A stretch of DNA of 64,000 bases. Source: Apus apus (Eukaryota; Chordata; Aves; Apodiformes; Apodidae). Positions within the stretch are counted from its first letter, which is position 1. Every line of letters starts with the position of its first letter. Location: assembly GCF_020740795.1 (NCBI RefSeq), contig NC_067287.1, positions 13,345,501 to 13,409,500 of the forward strand. Direction: 5' to 3'. Below are positions 24,466 through 37,200 of this stretch, one piece after another. The translations under genes and the position numbers were made by a program. The notes beneath the pieces were generated by a model. The model was given only the letters and a program-made list of their open reading frames with translations. It made no database searches and was not told the origin of the DNA.

Positions 24466-27400
24466 CTGGAGCAGAAGATGTCAGTCTCAGACTTTTTGCT
24501 TCTTATCATATCCTGTGGGTACTGAACATGAGAAATCCTGATAAAACATTTTAACGAATGAAACATCTAATGAACATTTTTAGAACCTTAAAAGGCATTT
24601 GATCAAAGTTGTGAGATGAGAGCCACAGCGATCTTATTTTAGGCAAACCACTTGCATAGATATAAAGCCAAAAATGATCATTTAATTAGACCTCCACTTT
24701 GACTCAGCCCACAGAACCTCACCCAGTAATTTCTGCAGCAAGCCTGTAACTTTGGTTTGAACTATGTTGCATGTTTTAAAATAAGTTTTGCCTTTTCTAG
24801 GTCCATCATTAAGCAATCCAGCTAAGAACTGCCACCAAAGCCACCTGGCTTTGCAACTTGTAAGAAAATTTCTGAAGTATGTGAAAGAAGAAGAAACCTT
24901 TAAAAAGCAGGAAAGTACCAGTGGACTCAGTTTGTAAGAAACTTGTTCCAATTCTGCTATTGATTTCTTTGTACAATAAAAGGAAAAAACAATTCAAAAT
25001 CCAGTGAATATTTTGAAATGAGCAGCTCAGGCATGCAAATTCCAGGTCTGCAGCCTTTGTGCTTTATTTTTCCTTCTGTAACTATCTATAGTGAGAAATC
25101 ACTCCAACTTTGCATTGCCCTGTATCTGGAAGAATTCTAGGAAACTTTCAGGAAGGCACAGTGTTTTCTTTCAAAGCTAAAGGTCAGATAGCACTGTTTC
25201 TAATAAGGACAGTGCATGTACACAGGTTGCTGCATTCTGTATATTTACATTCACTGCCATTTACATTTCTGTTGTTAAGATCTCCACTTCTGAGCCAAGG
25301 CCACAGCATTTTATTCTTTTAAGTTGATGCAGCCTATATAGATAAGAAATACACATTCCACTTCTGTAAAGAAGTTGCTATTGTTGGTTTTGTATCCTTG
25401 ACCTGCACAGCAGGCACTAGAATGAGCTCAGGCTTTCAGATGAGCAGTTTTCATGTCTTCTGTTTCAAGTCAAGTATCAGGAAACTTTCTGAAAGACACA
25501 AATACAAATAAAAGAAATGAGGAGAAAATGGCTGTTCTGTCATCCCTTCCCATTTTGTTGCTGGGGATTTTAAGAAAATACTGTAGTGTATGGCCGCAGG
25601 ATTATTTACAGAAGTTTACACAGAACTACTCCCTCATCTGAAACACAGAGAAGGTCATATGTCACCTCTCACCACTCTGCACTTTCACAGTTGAGGTTTT
25701 GAGGTCAACATTGTCTGCCAAGAGCAAGCACCACTGAAAGGCTTTTCCCTGCTGGTAAGCCTTAGCCAGAAACGCAACTCCAGTCCTAAAAAACATCTTC
25801 CTTCATTGCAGTATAAAATGGCACATTTCATAAGTAAATGTTCTTTACAAGTATCTCTAAAGAGAAAACTAAGAGTGTTTATTGGCAGTTGTGGTTTGAT
25901 TTTACCTTGCATTAACCCTCTACTTGAGTGTGCAGTACAGAAAACGTATAGATTTGACTTTTTCTAAGGAAAAAGACAAAAGACAGCACCGCAGGAATGC
26001 AATAAACAAAACATGAGCAAACTACTTCCTGGTACACCCACATTCTGGCCTCCCTGCAAAGTAATTAAAATTGTCAAGAGAGATTTTTGACCTGTTAAGT
26101 TCTTCCAGGAACTGTACAACTTGTTCTGAAATCTTGATTCATAGAATGTTCACTTTCTGGCTTCCTGAAGTAGTTCTAAATTTCATGTTTCAAAAAGCAA
26201 AAAGTATCAGAAGGCTTGGGCTGATTGTATAGAAGATAGCTAGATTAATTATAATAAAAAGCATCACAAGTTACACAAAATTCAACTCAATGCATTTTCT
26301 ACTAGGGTGAAAAAGCTGTTTTCAGATCAAGACTTCAAAAAGATTGTGTGTGTTCTGTTTCTGCTTAAAAATATACACACCCTAAAAATAGTACAGATGG
26401 AGTGTACCAGATGACATCCTCTGAAACAACCAGCAAAGATAAGAGGACCAGGGACCTGATGGGAGTTTTCCAACTATTTGATGGCTGTTACGTTGACAGA
26501 GCTCTGAAAAGATCCTTTCACAGACATGATATTGGCTGCTGGGCTAGCAGGGACATCAAAGAGCAGGGAAGCTGATAAAGAGTGAAGTGTCAACCCACTG
26601 GACTGCAGTCTGCACTGAAAATATAATAAAGCATTCTGTTGCATTTGCACCTACCTGCATCTCTCTTACTCAACCACCAAGGGGCCACCCACTGAGGGCA
26701 GGATGGCACTGTGCTTCATCTCTCCGGTGACACCACCACCAAGGCTACCAATTAGTTGCAGATTTAACGTGGCTTTTATCTGATCTATAGCAGTCGGCAA
26801 TGTTGCCCACAGCTCATGGAATTTGCTTATTATCTACAAATCTTAGCTTTCATATAACTACTGTTAAAAGCAGCCATGGTGCTGATGATAAGAATTGTAA
26901 CGATGATGATTCTAGTCATAATAGTTGTGGAGACTTGGAAACACAAAAATCAAAAGAGCAAGGAAAAAACAGAATGCAAATTAAAATGCAACTACAATTT
27001 GTATTTCACAATCTTGGAAACAAACTCTGTTTTGAATGCTTTCCTTTACCAACAGTGTTGATGCTGATACTCCCGAGTCACCTTTAGGACAGTGAAAAAC
27101 AATCACAAAGTAATTCCTCTCCACTTAAAAAGATGAAAATTTGGAGCTTTCTCTCTCTGTCTCCAGGCTGTTACTTACTGGACTGCTGTGAGATAGTTTT
27201 GCAGTAATGTCTGCAGCTGTGTCTCAAGTTCTTAGAAAACAGTAGTTGTCCTGCCTGATTCCAGTGGGCTTTTGTTCGGGAATTACCAGATGGGACCCCC
27301 AGCAGTTCAGAGGAACAGGAAAACACAAAGTAATGAGGGGCTGGACTGAGATTAGGATAGAGCTGAAAGGCAGTTCAGGAGATGACCTCAGCAGGTCAGC

Positions 27401-30400
27401 ACCATCAGCTGTACTCTTTGCACCAAGATAGGAAAATTAGAATCCCCCCAACTTTACACCATGCAGCTGGCTAACAGGGATGAAGGAGCAAACAGATCTG
27501 AACAAGTCTCTATCTTGCTTAGAAGATTTAGCAAGGAGAAACACATTGTGGGTAACACATTGAGTCTCCTGCTACATATATTGGTTAGTGCCACCAGACT
27601 AGTGTGGAATCTTCTGTAATTGCTTGATAGTACAAAGCAGTGGCAACATACATTGTCCTCATGAACTGCTAAGAAATTATATTTCAGATTCGGATTGATC
27701 TCTAGAAGTACTCTTAATGAAGGACATGCTTACCTTCTACATAGTATTCCTGCCCAAGGCAGCACATTTCCATGACATATAATGAGGAGCTGGCTCTGCT
27801 GCCCCATCATAAATTTCACAGCTCTATCCCACCTCTAACTGGTGCTTCTGGAGGACTCTACACTGTGAACTGTGCCTAGAGGCAGATTCTGGTGTACAAG
27901 TTTGTGCTTCTTTGTTCACCTCCCCAAGAAATACTAAAGACATTATTGCACATGAAAAAATCCCAATAAAGTTTTAAGAATTATAAAACAAACCTTCTAT
28001 TGTTTACTCTGTTAAGTTCGTGGTTATTGAAAATTAATGTTTCTTCTCTTTTGCCACAGAAATTCTACTCTGATTTGTTTATAAACAGGGTATAATAATA
28101 ACATTGATTTTAAAGGGAAAAAAAAAAAAAAGGTTAAAAATCTAACTCTAAGCTTCTTTTGCTCCTTAAATAACTACACAAAGGACCTCGATTTTCAGGA
28201 CCTGCTGAAATTTGATGTCTTGAAAGCTAAGCTCTTGAATGCCAGAACAAATTTGCAGAAAAGCATCAGGAACAATCCCTGCTTTGCTTGTGCATTCACA
28301 ACTTCCCTGAGCCCATTGAGGTCTGGCTGCACCACGGGGCCAGAACCAGTCCTGAGCCAAGTCCACTCTGAGCCAGATCTGGCTGCTGTGTTTCCAGTGC
28401 AACCAGCTGCTGCACTAACACCCACATTTGGGTTGTGCAGGGGAATAAGGGGGGACAGAATCCGGACACAGTAGCTCTGGGTCTGTAGCTAGACTGGAAA
28501 CAGCATTAGCATGAATGGAAGAAACACAAAATTGACTGTAAGCCACAAGAGAAACACTCCTGCTGGAGCAAAAGCAAATTTTAACTAAGTAAGGAAGTTT
28601 CTAAGGAACTCTTTGCCTTCATAGCAATTGCATACCTCAGACATAGAGACTTTCCTGAGCTGAATTTGAGCCAGTGATACCATCCTGCTCTGCCAGGATT
28701 ACAAGCCCCACATTGTGCCCAGTTAACCGCAGCCACTTCAGAGTAACCCTTGAAGTGTCTTGCTGAATGATCTGGGGAAGTGAGTCTTCCCGCTCCCCAA
28801 CACTTCACATTTTCCTCCCTGCCCTGTGCAAGGGCTAATGGCACGTTTCTGCTTTGTGGTTTTTTTTCTGTTATTTACCCTTTCTCCACTAGATGCTACA
28901 CTGAGACCATCAAACATTTATTGAATCAAATAACATAAATTTGAAGACTCAGCACAGAATAAAGTGTTTAAAACAAAGCAGTGACAGCACTGCTCTGTTT
29001 ATGTAACTGTGTGGTGTGAAGATGAACTAACGCGTCTCACATGAGAGTAACTGCACTGACTTAATCACAGCTTCTCCCTGGAGCTGCATGGAAGAGGGAT
29101 AAAGCAAGTCTGTGTATCCTGGTGTTATTACTCATGTGTAATTGTATCAGGCAATTACCAGAATGTGTGAAACTGTTTACCAAGTGGGTGCCACAAAATC
29201 TAAAATTAACTGAACAACATATATCAGTATAACGAGGTAGTCCCTTTTTCATTTTACATCTTAGAAATCCAGAATCACATACTTAACTGGAAAAAAATCA
29301 CAGTAATGATATTTTAAATTAAATTTACACTTCAAATAGTATCAAAGATAAACATTATTTTTCCTGATGTTATGCAAGCCTTTGACCCAGGCAGCTGGGG
29401 AAGTGCTCCCATAAAGCCTGCCATCCTGGTTTTTAACTTTTTTTTGCAAATTGTGCAATATCCTCTAGTAAAAAACCTGAGATCCTCTTACCTTTCAGGG
29501 AAGGTGGGCCCAACCAAGCACTTCTGCACAGCCTTTCTTGTATACCAAGTTTATTGGATAAATGCATTACAGCCTGTCTTGGAGTCTCCACTCGGACAAA
29601 GAAAAGTGAAGGTCAGAGCCTGTTTTAGTGAAGCAAGGTCTTCAGCGCTGTCTATCAGGTCTTTGGTTACCCCACCTTCCTAGAGGTCTGCTTATTATAT
29701 ATACGTTGCCACTTGCCACACTGTTCAGAAATGCTCTATGTTATAGCCCAACCTGTAGAACTTTGTTTTAGGAAGGGGGGAAATATAATTTTGAGAAAAT
29801 TTCAATATGACCTCGTTAAGGTACAGCATCAGCAACATGCTCTCTTTCCAGCAAAAATCAAAACATAGCTTCAAAACAGTGCTATGTTGGCCTGTCTTTC
29901 TGTAACATGCTTTTATTTGCTTATCTGGACTTAATCTGGGACAAGAGCTGGCATAGAAAATATTTGGTTAAAGTTGAAAAGACGTAAATATTTACTGTTC
30001 AGGAACCTAATCTGCTGCTGGTGTGATGAGCTTCAAAATATACATGATCTATATCAGCTGAGGATCTAGCACAGATGCTCAGCAACTGTGATTGAGCCCT
30101 GGCCTCTTACTGACCATTCACAAGCTCATCTTCAGATTAGTATAGCAAAAGGTGGATTAAGAGAGTGGGGGGAAAAAAAACAAACTGGTTTTTTCCTCTT
30201 TATTCTAGTAGATACGGTAATGCTTAAATCAGTTTACCCATCATCATTCTAAGCTGTAGACTCTTTACTGTGTTTCAGGCCAGAGACTTCATTTTGCCAG
30301 AATTTCATCTAATACTTTGCAGTAAGGTACAGGAGACTTCATCAAGGACAAGAGAAATAGCAGCAGATTCAGAACTAGTAGCTGTTAGATTTACAAGCAA

Positions 30401-32919
30401 GAACTCTAAATATTTTATGGTTGATTTCACTGAGAGGCTAGTATTAAAAATAAACGCTTGTCCTCTGGTACTAAGCTTACTTACTAGTTTCTGCATTCAA
30501 AGAGCTAAAAACAAGCACAAAGCCCTGCCACAAAGTAGGTCGTAATTCTCTGAAAAATCAAACAAAAGGTCATGACCTAAATAAATGGAGTTTTCTTCAT
30601 AACAATCTGCGGAAAGAAGGGATTTACTGTTGGTAGGGATTCAACATGGCAAAGTGAATTGTAAGTGGGAGCTTTGCAGAGCTCCTCATCTATGACAGAT
30701 GGGTTTGTCTTCAGCTCAGGGCAGTATTGATTGAAAACTGGTATCCTGCACAGTCTTTTCAGTGCCCAGCCTCTTTATCTTGGGATTGAATCATGTTCCC
30801 AGCAGACGAGCAGTCGCATCACATAAAACCACAACTAGATCTGAAATTAATTTCTAATTTTGCTGTTAGTCTTCTAGCAGAGAGGTCAGGCTACGAAGTA
30901 GCCATAAAGGTTAGAATACCTCCTGGCCAAGATGGAGGTGTACTGGGGGCATGCACTGTGGGGAAAGGCAATGCTGGCAGGACAGGGCTGCCTCTCCCAC
31001 GGCCCTGCCCGCCAACTGCCTCAGCAACACTGCGGGTAACTCCAAGCAGGAGCAGAGAGGTGACTCCCATGGAGCCAGGCTGACAGGAAGACATGATGCT
31101 CCCTCACTGGAGCAGGACTGGGGTTCAGTTTACAGGGTGACTGTTACAGAATTAAATTTGTGGCATATTTTTGGCAAGGGGGAAGGCAGGAAGAGTACAA
31201 ATCCAATGGAGTACTGTAAAAGTTAAAATGAGTTTGAGGGTGCAGATAAAAATATTACTCTTTATCTGCAAGTACTAGGAAACAAAGCAAAAATATTCCC
31301 ATGTTCTCTTTCCTCTACTGCTGGCCACTCTGTTTAAGCAGTGTCAGAGAGTTTGTGGGTAGAGAAATTTTGCTTACTAAGGAAAACGAAGGAGGACATG
31401 TTTAGTTTTCCCAGGTCTCTGGGTTGGAGCTCGTTCTTGCTATTTGTAGTGAGAATCCTCAAATGTTATATGGACCTTTTTGCTACAGTTAAACATACAA
31501 AATACAGCAACAAAACCAGAGAGCCTTACCCTGTGATATAAAGTGTCAATACACTTTCACTGTCTTTTTTTTTTTTTTTTTTTCCTGTATGACACATTAG
31601 AGAAACACTGCACTGCTTTTGTGACAACTTACCTCATTATCCTGTCTCGCTTCCTGATCCTCCCCCTTTCTCTCCCAGTTCCATTCTGTCTTTTGCTTAC
31701 TATCTTCTTGCCTTTAACCTCTTGATCTCAGATCAGGTTTCCCAGACTGAGTAGATGTAGAGCTAGTGCAAGATCATTATTTTTGGTTCATCTAAACACT
31801 GCATTGATCCTGATGCACACACCTCCCCCCCTTGCCACCACTCCAACTGCAGCATCTGGTACCACCTCCCCAGCTCTTGTTACACTTTGTTCTCTCCCAA
31901 AATTTGCACCTTTTGAAAGGTGGTGTTTCCTGCCTGGCATTTCTCGTTCCTTTTGCTGTCCTTTCTTGTGGCTCTGAGGATCCTAGTAAGGTACCTCAAC
32001 CAGTTGGGGTTTAGTTGGGGAAACTAAAGAATCCCTGAATGTGAGGCACAGAGGGAGGTAAGGCTTTGTGCAGGATGGCTATGCCACACGGAACAATCAT
32101 TTTACCAACTGCATTTTGAAAATCAAATTTGCCAGCAGTTGTATCTTGAGGATCTGGAGTATGTCCTTATACAGAATTGGGAACTGTGGGATGTTTCAAA
32201 ACAGACAGGCTTTTTTTTCAATGTCTGCCCTGCATCAGTGGCTTATTGAGCAGGCAAGACAGGGTGCTTCACCCAACCCTGCACAGTGGAGGTTGTTCCC
32301 TGCACGCTGGCTCTCACTGCAGTGCCCAGGCATGTGGGCTCACATGCACTGGCAGCTCCTGTCCCCAGGGGATAAATTACTCCTTTAATTTCTCTTCACT
32401 TTGCAAAAGCGCAACTCCGCTCCCTGCATCATCCCTGCTGTGGCAGGTGCAATCCTGCAGCTAGGATGTGCTGCTGTCTCCCCTCTCTCTCTCTAGTTCT
32501 TGGGTGTCAAGAGTGATAATTTATCTCACTGCTGAAATATGGGGAGCACGGGGCAGGTTTTGGGGCTTAGAGGACAGGCACTGAGGCAGATGTAGCAAAT
32601 GACAGATTTTCATATACACCCTCTGAAGTGCTGTTAATGCTTCACACATGGAGTTTGATACAGTAATGGAAGAATCATTGCCAGGATCGCACTTTCACCA
32701 CGCGTGCAGTAGCCTGTTGCATGCGTCAGTAACTACACTTCTTGTATTCTAACCCAGGGCTCACAATGTTTTTTTCTGGCAGCTTTTTGTCACTGTGTAT
32801 TAGTGATTTGCAAAAGCTGAGCCTCAAATAAAAAGGGATTAATTTTATATATATTTTTAACACAGTGCTCCATTAAGTGCAATATATATGCAGCAACCTG
32901 AGCTGGACAAGACAAATTT
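24466..32919. other. Intergenic, no gene seen
   Basis: AT-rich sequence with no recognisable protein, tRNA or repeat family. Open frames are at chance length. Notable are a T19 run at 31565-31583 and an A14-type run near 28119-28132. Overlapping short frames at 26800-27087 and 28166-28474 resemble nothing known. Confidence 0.55.
31565..31583. repeat. T19 homopolymer
   Basis: Nineteen T in a row followed by CCTG. It is not adjacent to a recognised retroelement, so it is treated as a simple repeat. Confidence 0.9.
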
Positions 32920-33000
32920 ACCAGATACTGTGGGTGAAATACTTTAGATAGATGGTCAGATTGACTGGTCCCTGTGGCCTCCTCTGGCCCAAAATCCACT
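32920..33000 (+). mobile_element. Old CR1 3' tail fragment
   Basis: About 80 bp resemble the 3' terminal part of older sauropsid CR1 elements. A TGGGTGAAAT block is followed by GGTCAGATTGACTGGTCCCT and then CCTCTGGCCCAAAATCCA, in the order seen at CR1 ends of the TGGTCCCTTCTGGCCTTAAA type. No body is readable upstream. The match is short and diverged, so a chance resemblance cannot be excluded. Confidence 0.5.
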
Positions 33001-34186
33001 CATCCTGGAACAAGTTCCATGCAGAGAGATGCCTGGAGCCCATCACTTGTGATTTCTAACTTCACATCCCTCCTCAGGAGTGGGAGGCACCAGCCCAGCT
33101 CTGGACTATCAGCTCTGACATGCCAACAGTACGGCCAAGGGGCTGCATGTCTCACAGAAGGCCAGGGGACTGCCCTGCCAAACTGAGTGCAGAGGTTTGG
33201 CCAAATGGGCCTCCAGTCTACTAACTGTGACAGCTGAAGGTCAGTTTTAAAAATACTTATAATGCACCAAGCTGTACCTGGTAAAAGTGATGAAGTCTCA
33301 GCTAATGCATCACTTAATGATGTTAAACTTTTGGAATCTGCCAGGCTGGGGATTTTTTTAACTGTTTGGGTTTACTTAAGTGAAATAAAGAACTAGACCT
33401 GCTAGAATAATGTTTAAACATATTTTCTGAAGCTGAAAAATGGCATTAAGTCTTTTTAGTTCAAACCAGTCCAGGTAATTATTGTATTAATACCCTCCCA
33501 AGAAAAAATATAAATGGAAAACATATATTTGAAATACAACCGCTCAAACACTCAGCAAAATAAATGCATTTGTGCTTTTACATCACACAGCTGTTACATC
33601 TGAAGTGGTTAACTTAAACCATCACTTACCAAAGTGTTTTAGTAGTAAAACACCACGCAGAACCGTGACTTAGCCCATGTAACCTCACATCAGAGGGTCA
33701 GACCCGCTCGGATCCATGGTCTGAGCTACCCCAGAGCTTGGTCTGAAGGCACTCTGTCTGCTGCAGTGAAGTCAGCAGCTGTTTATTCCTGAGCATTGCC
33801 AATAGCACCTCATTTTTTCCTAGAGTGAGGGGAAAAGCAGAGCACTCCCACTCCTCAGAGGAAGCCAGGTACTTAGCAGCAGAGCTTTCCAACATGAAGT
33901 GTGCTGAGGGAACGGAGGGAGCACAGGGAGCCAGAATACATCAGCTGGAGGCCACATAGCAAAGATATCAAGACAACAGGAAAGTGGAGAGGATTCTGCC
34001 TGTTTGAAACTCTAGGTCTTCAGGAGAGATGCTACGATTTGATACAGCAGAGATCAACAACCTCCTAAAAAAGCAGAGCACTTGTATAGACAACATCAGG
34101 TGACCCCGAGAAGGCATCTCTCAGTATTTAAGGGTAACTCATTTAGAACAGCACTGCAACACTAGCTCTCAAATATTAAAAAGAAA

Positions 34187-34217
<31 letters not shown>

Positions 34218-37200
34218 AAAAGAAAAGGAAAGCAGGTCAAATCTAGAAAAGTGATAAGAAGGTTTCAAATTAAAGAGGAATGCCTGTAGCAACAGGCATG
34301 AATATGAGGTGAAGAATGAAGCTGTGCTGTTTCTGCAGGTTGAGACTTCTGTCCCAGAGGAAGAGGAAAGTGGATTTGTCTTAACCATCAGAGTTCTGTG
34401 TGATCCCAGGGGAGGCTGTCTGCTGATGACCCTCAGCTGATGTGCCCTTTCAACATACGGTGGATAAGAATCCCACTCATTTTCCAAGTCCCTTAGTCTC
34501 CTTATTAGGAAAAGGAGGTCCTGAAGCTGTTACACTAGCCCTCTACCAAATGTCTGCACTAAGGCATCATTTCACAAATACTGATCTTCAGAACTGTCTG
34601 CAGACAAAAAAATGCAGGCTCAAAATCTGTTCTTTTGCAGGATATGCACTAAGTGGATCCATGGTTGATCATTCACATTTACTGTTGTCTTCTGGAGAAA
34701 TGCTGTTTACAAGCACACTGGACAGTACAGCTAATCTCTAAGTCAGTATTTCAGTTTTGTCACTTACATCATGCAGCATCTTTTTTATGCACCAGGAACA
34801 TCTTTAATGTACATACTCGACATCATCAAGCTATTCAGGTGTGACCAGGTTATAAAATGTACATGATTCTAGTACAGCTTTGTGTAAACATTATTTATTC
34901 CTTTGCTCTACTACAGCAGCACAAAATAATAGCAGGCAGACAAGGCAAAGAGGTTTTCCTTCACTTAAAAATCAGTCAAAAGATAATAATTTTGTTCCTG
35001 CAAAGACAGTATAGGCTCTAAGCCTGTATTTTCTGTCTAAACATATATGCTTCTTGAAGACTTCTGCAGAGATTTAGACCAACAAACTATGCTAGAATTG
35101 GACATATGGAATGGCATCATCTGGGATGATGAAAGGCTGCAACCTTTATATAAAACAGTTGTTCTAACAAACACAGCAATTAGTGTTGATGTTTCTTTTC
35201 CAGGAAAGCCAAAAAGTATAGCTTTCTGGGTGCTGCATCCAAATAACAATCAAGGCCTCACACCAAACACAAGCAAATACACCACTATAGCAAATATGAT
35301 GATGAAAGAATATTCGCATGTGTATCAATACAGGATATCAGAGTGATCAGTTCACATGCCCAATTCTGAAACAAGATTCCTGTGCAACTAGTTAGTTTTG
35401 TTGCAATCTTGTGTACCATCTCAAGATGTCTCGACCTGTGCTGCCAGACAGCTGCAATAGGCTGTTACACAACTCATGTCCCAGTTAGGGCCTGGGAACT
35501 GGTTCTACCCAATTCTCAAGATCGCATTTCTCTTGTGATCAGTAATTTACTACTTGTGATTTGTGCTTCTGGTAACGTCCTGTGCCTGTACCTTCAAGGT
35601 CCTGCTAGCATCATGTTCTTGTGTTTTTGGTGGCCTGCACTATAATCCCCTGCTTTTCTTCAACAGACTTCGAGGCATGGCTTCCTGATAAAGTAACTCA
35701 TGTTTTATTAGGACAATCTAGTAATGCATACATCCCTGCTCCAGGGTCACTGATTAGCTCAATGTACAGAAACAATAGTCTGTTAGGATGTGTGTAAAGA
35801 TAACCAGGGAAAGTGTGATATAAATAGATAAAATGCTTTCTTAATGTCCTGTTATTAACATCTGTTGGATATGGCAATATTACTGCTGTGTTCTCAAAAC
35901 TGCTTTACAACATATGCAAACTTTTAACCAGACATATGGGTTGACAGAGTCTAGAGAGTTCTTTGAAGTCAAAGGGTGAATAATTGAATCAGCTTAACTT
36001 TAAATCCTCTCAGAAATCACACATTTTATGGATTCAAACTACCTCTGTTTCCTTTAGAATGACGAGCTTTTTGGATCAGTGCAAAAAGCTACATCTAAAG
36101 AAAATGTTATTAATGTTTCACTATCTATTTTTCTCTTTTCTCTTATGCCTCATATACATCTCTGTGGCTTGGAGCATGGGTTTTTTCAAGGTCTGTCCAG
36201 AGCTCAACAACAAGATGCCAAACTCACAGCTATTTACATTGCTTGATTCCCACTGCCTGCCTAAATGTCAATTAGAATGAAACATTAGATGAAACACGGT
36301 AGGGAAATCTTTTTGCAGCAAGCTTTCTAGATTATTGTGTCTTTTTTCACAAGGGTTTGTCATCTTTCACCACAGTGTCCAGTAATCATCTTTTGGTATT
36401 TCCACCAGCAATCTGTTCAGTTTCTTATCAGCTTTTGAACACTTCATTGTATGCATTCTAAATATGTCTTTTGTACTGAGAAAACAAGAATATTTAGGGT
36501 GAAATTAATATATGGGTACTTCCACAGAATCCTGCAGAACACGCCTGCAGTTCAGGCTGCTGCATTACCCTTCCATGCCAGACCCAAACAGCCTCCCTGT
36601 GACTAATGTTGCCATGGCCTGATTTACTTATACACTTTGTATCTGCAGCTCATTATCATATTTAAACTTCTGGGTGGCTCAGCTCCTCTGAAAAATCTGA
36701 CCTAATAGTATTCTACATAGAAAAGGATGTAAGTACCTATTAACCTGTACCAATTTACCATAGCATTTATAAAGATATGAGTAACATGCATAGTCACGCA
36801 TGTGTTACTAATGCAGACTGAAATATTAATTGCAAATCTGGGCAGTATTTTTATCAAATACTTATTCTGGATAAATGTTTTCCTTATTCAGTACCTCAAT
36901 ATGTGTTTGAATAATACTCTGCAAATAATATTTCATTCAAATGTTGCACTGAATTATAGGCACTTTCCTCCAGTGAATAATTATTTCCAAATTAACTTCC
37001 TTAGGATAAACTATTCTTATTTATTCATTGAGCTTGGTTCTGATTAGGCTAATAAACAGAGATGGTGTTAGCACCAAAGTACTGGCAATTTTAGCTTCAG
37101 ACATGCAAGCTCTTGCACACAAGTGGATTTCTATGCTAACACAGTATTTCTGGCATCAAAATGGAGATAAAAGAAACACAGGAAACTAAGGAAGAAAAAT

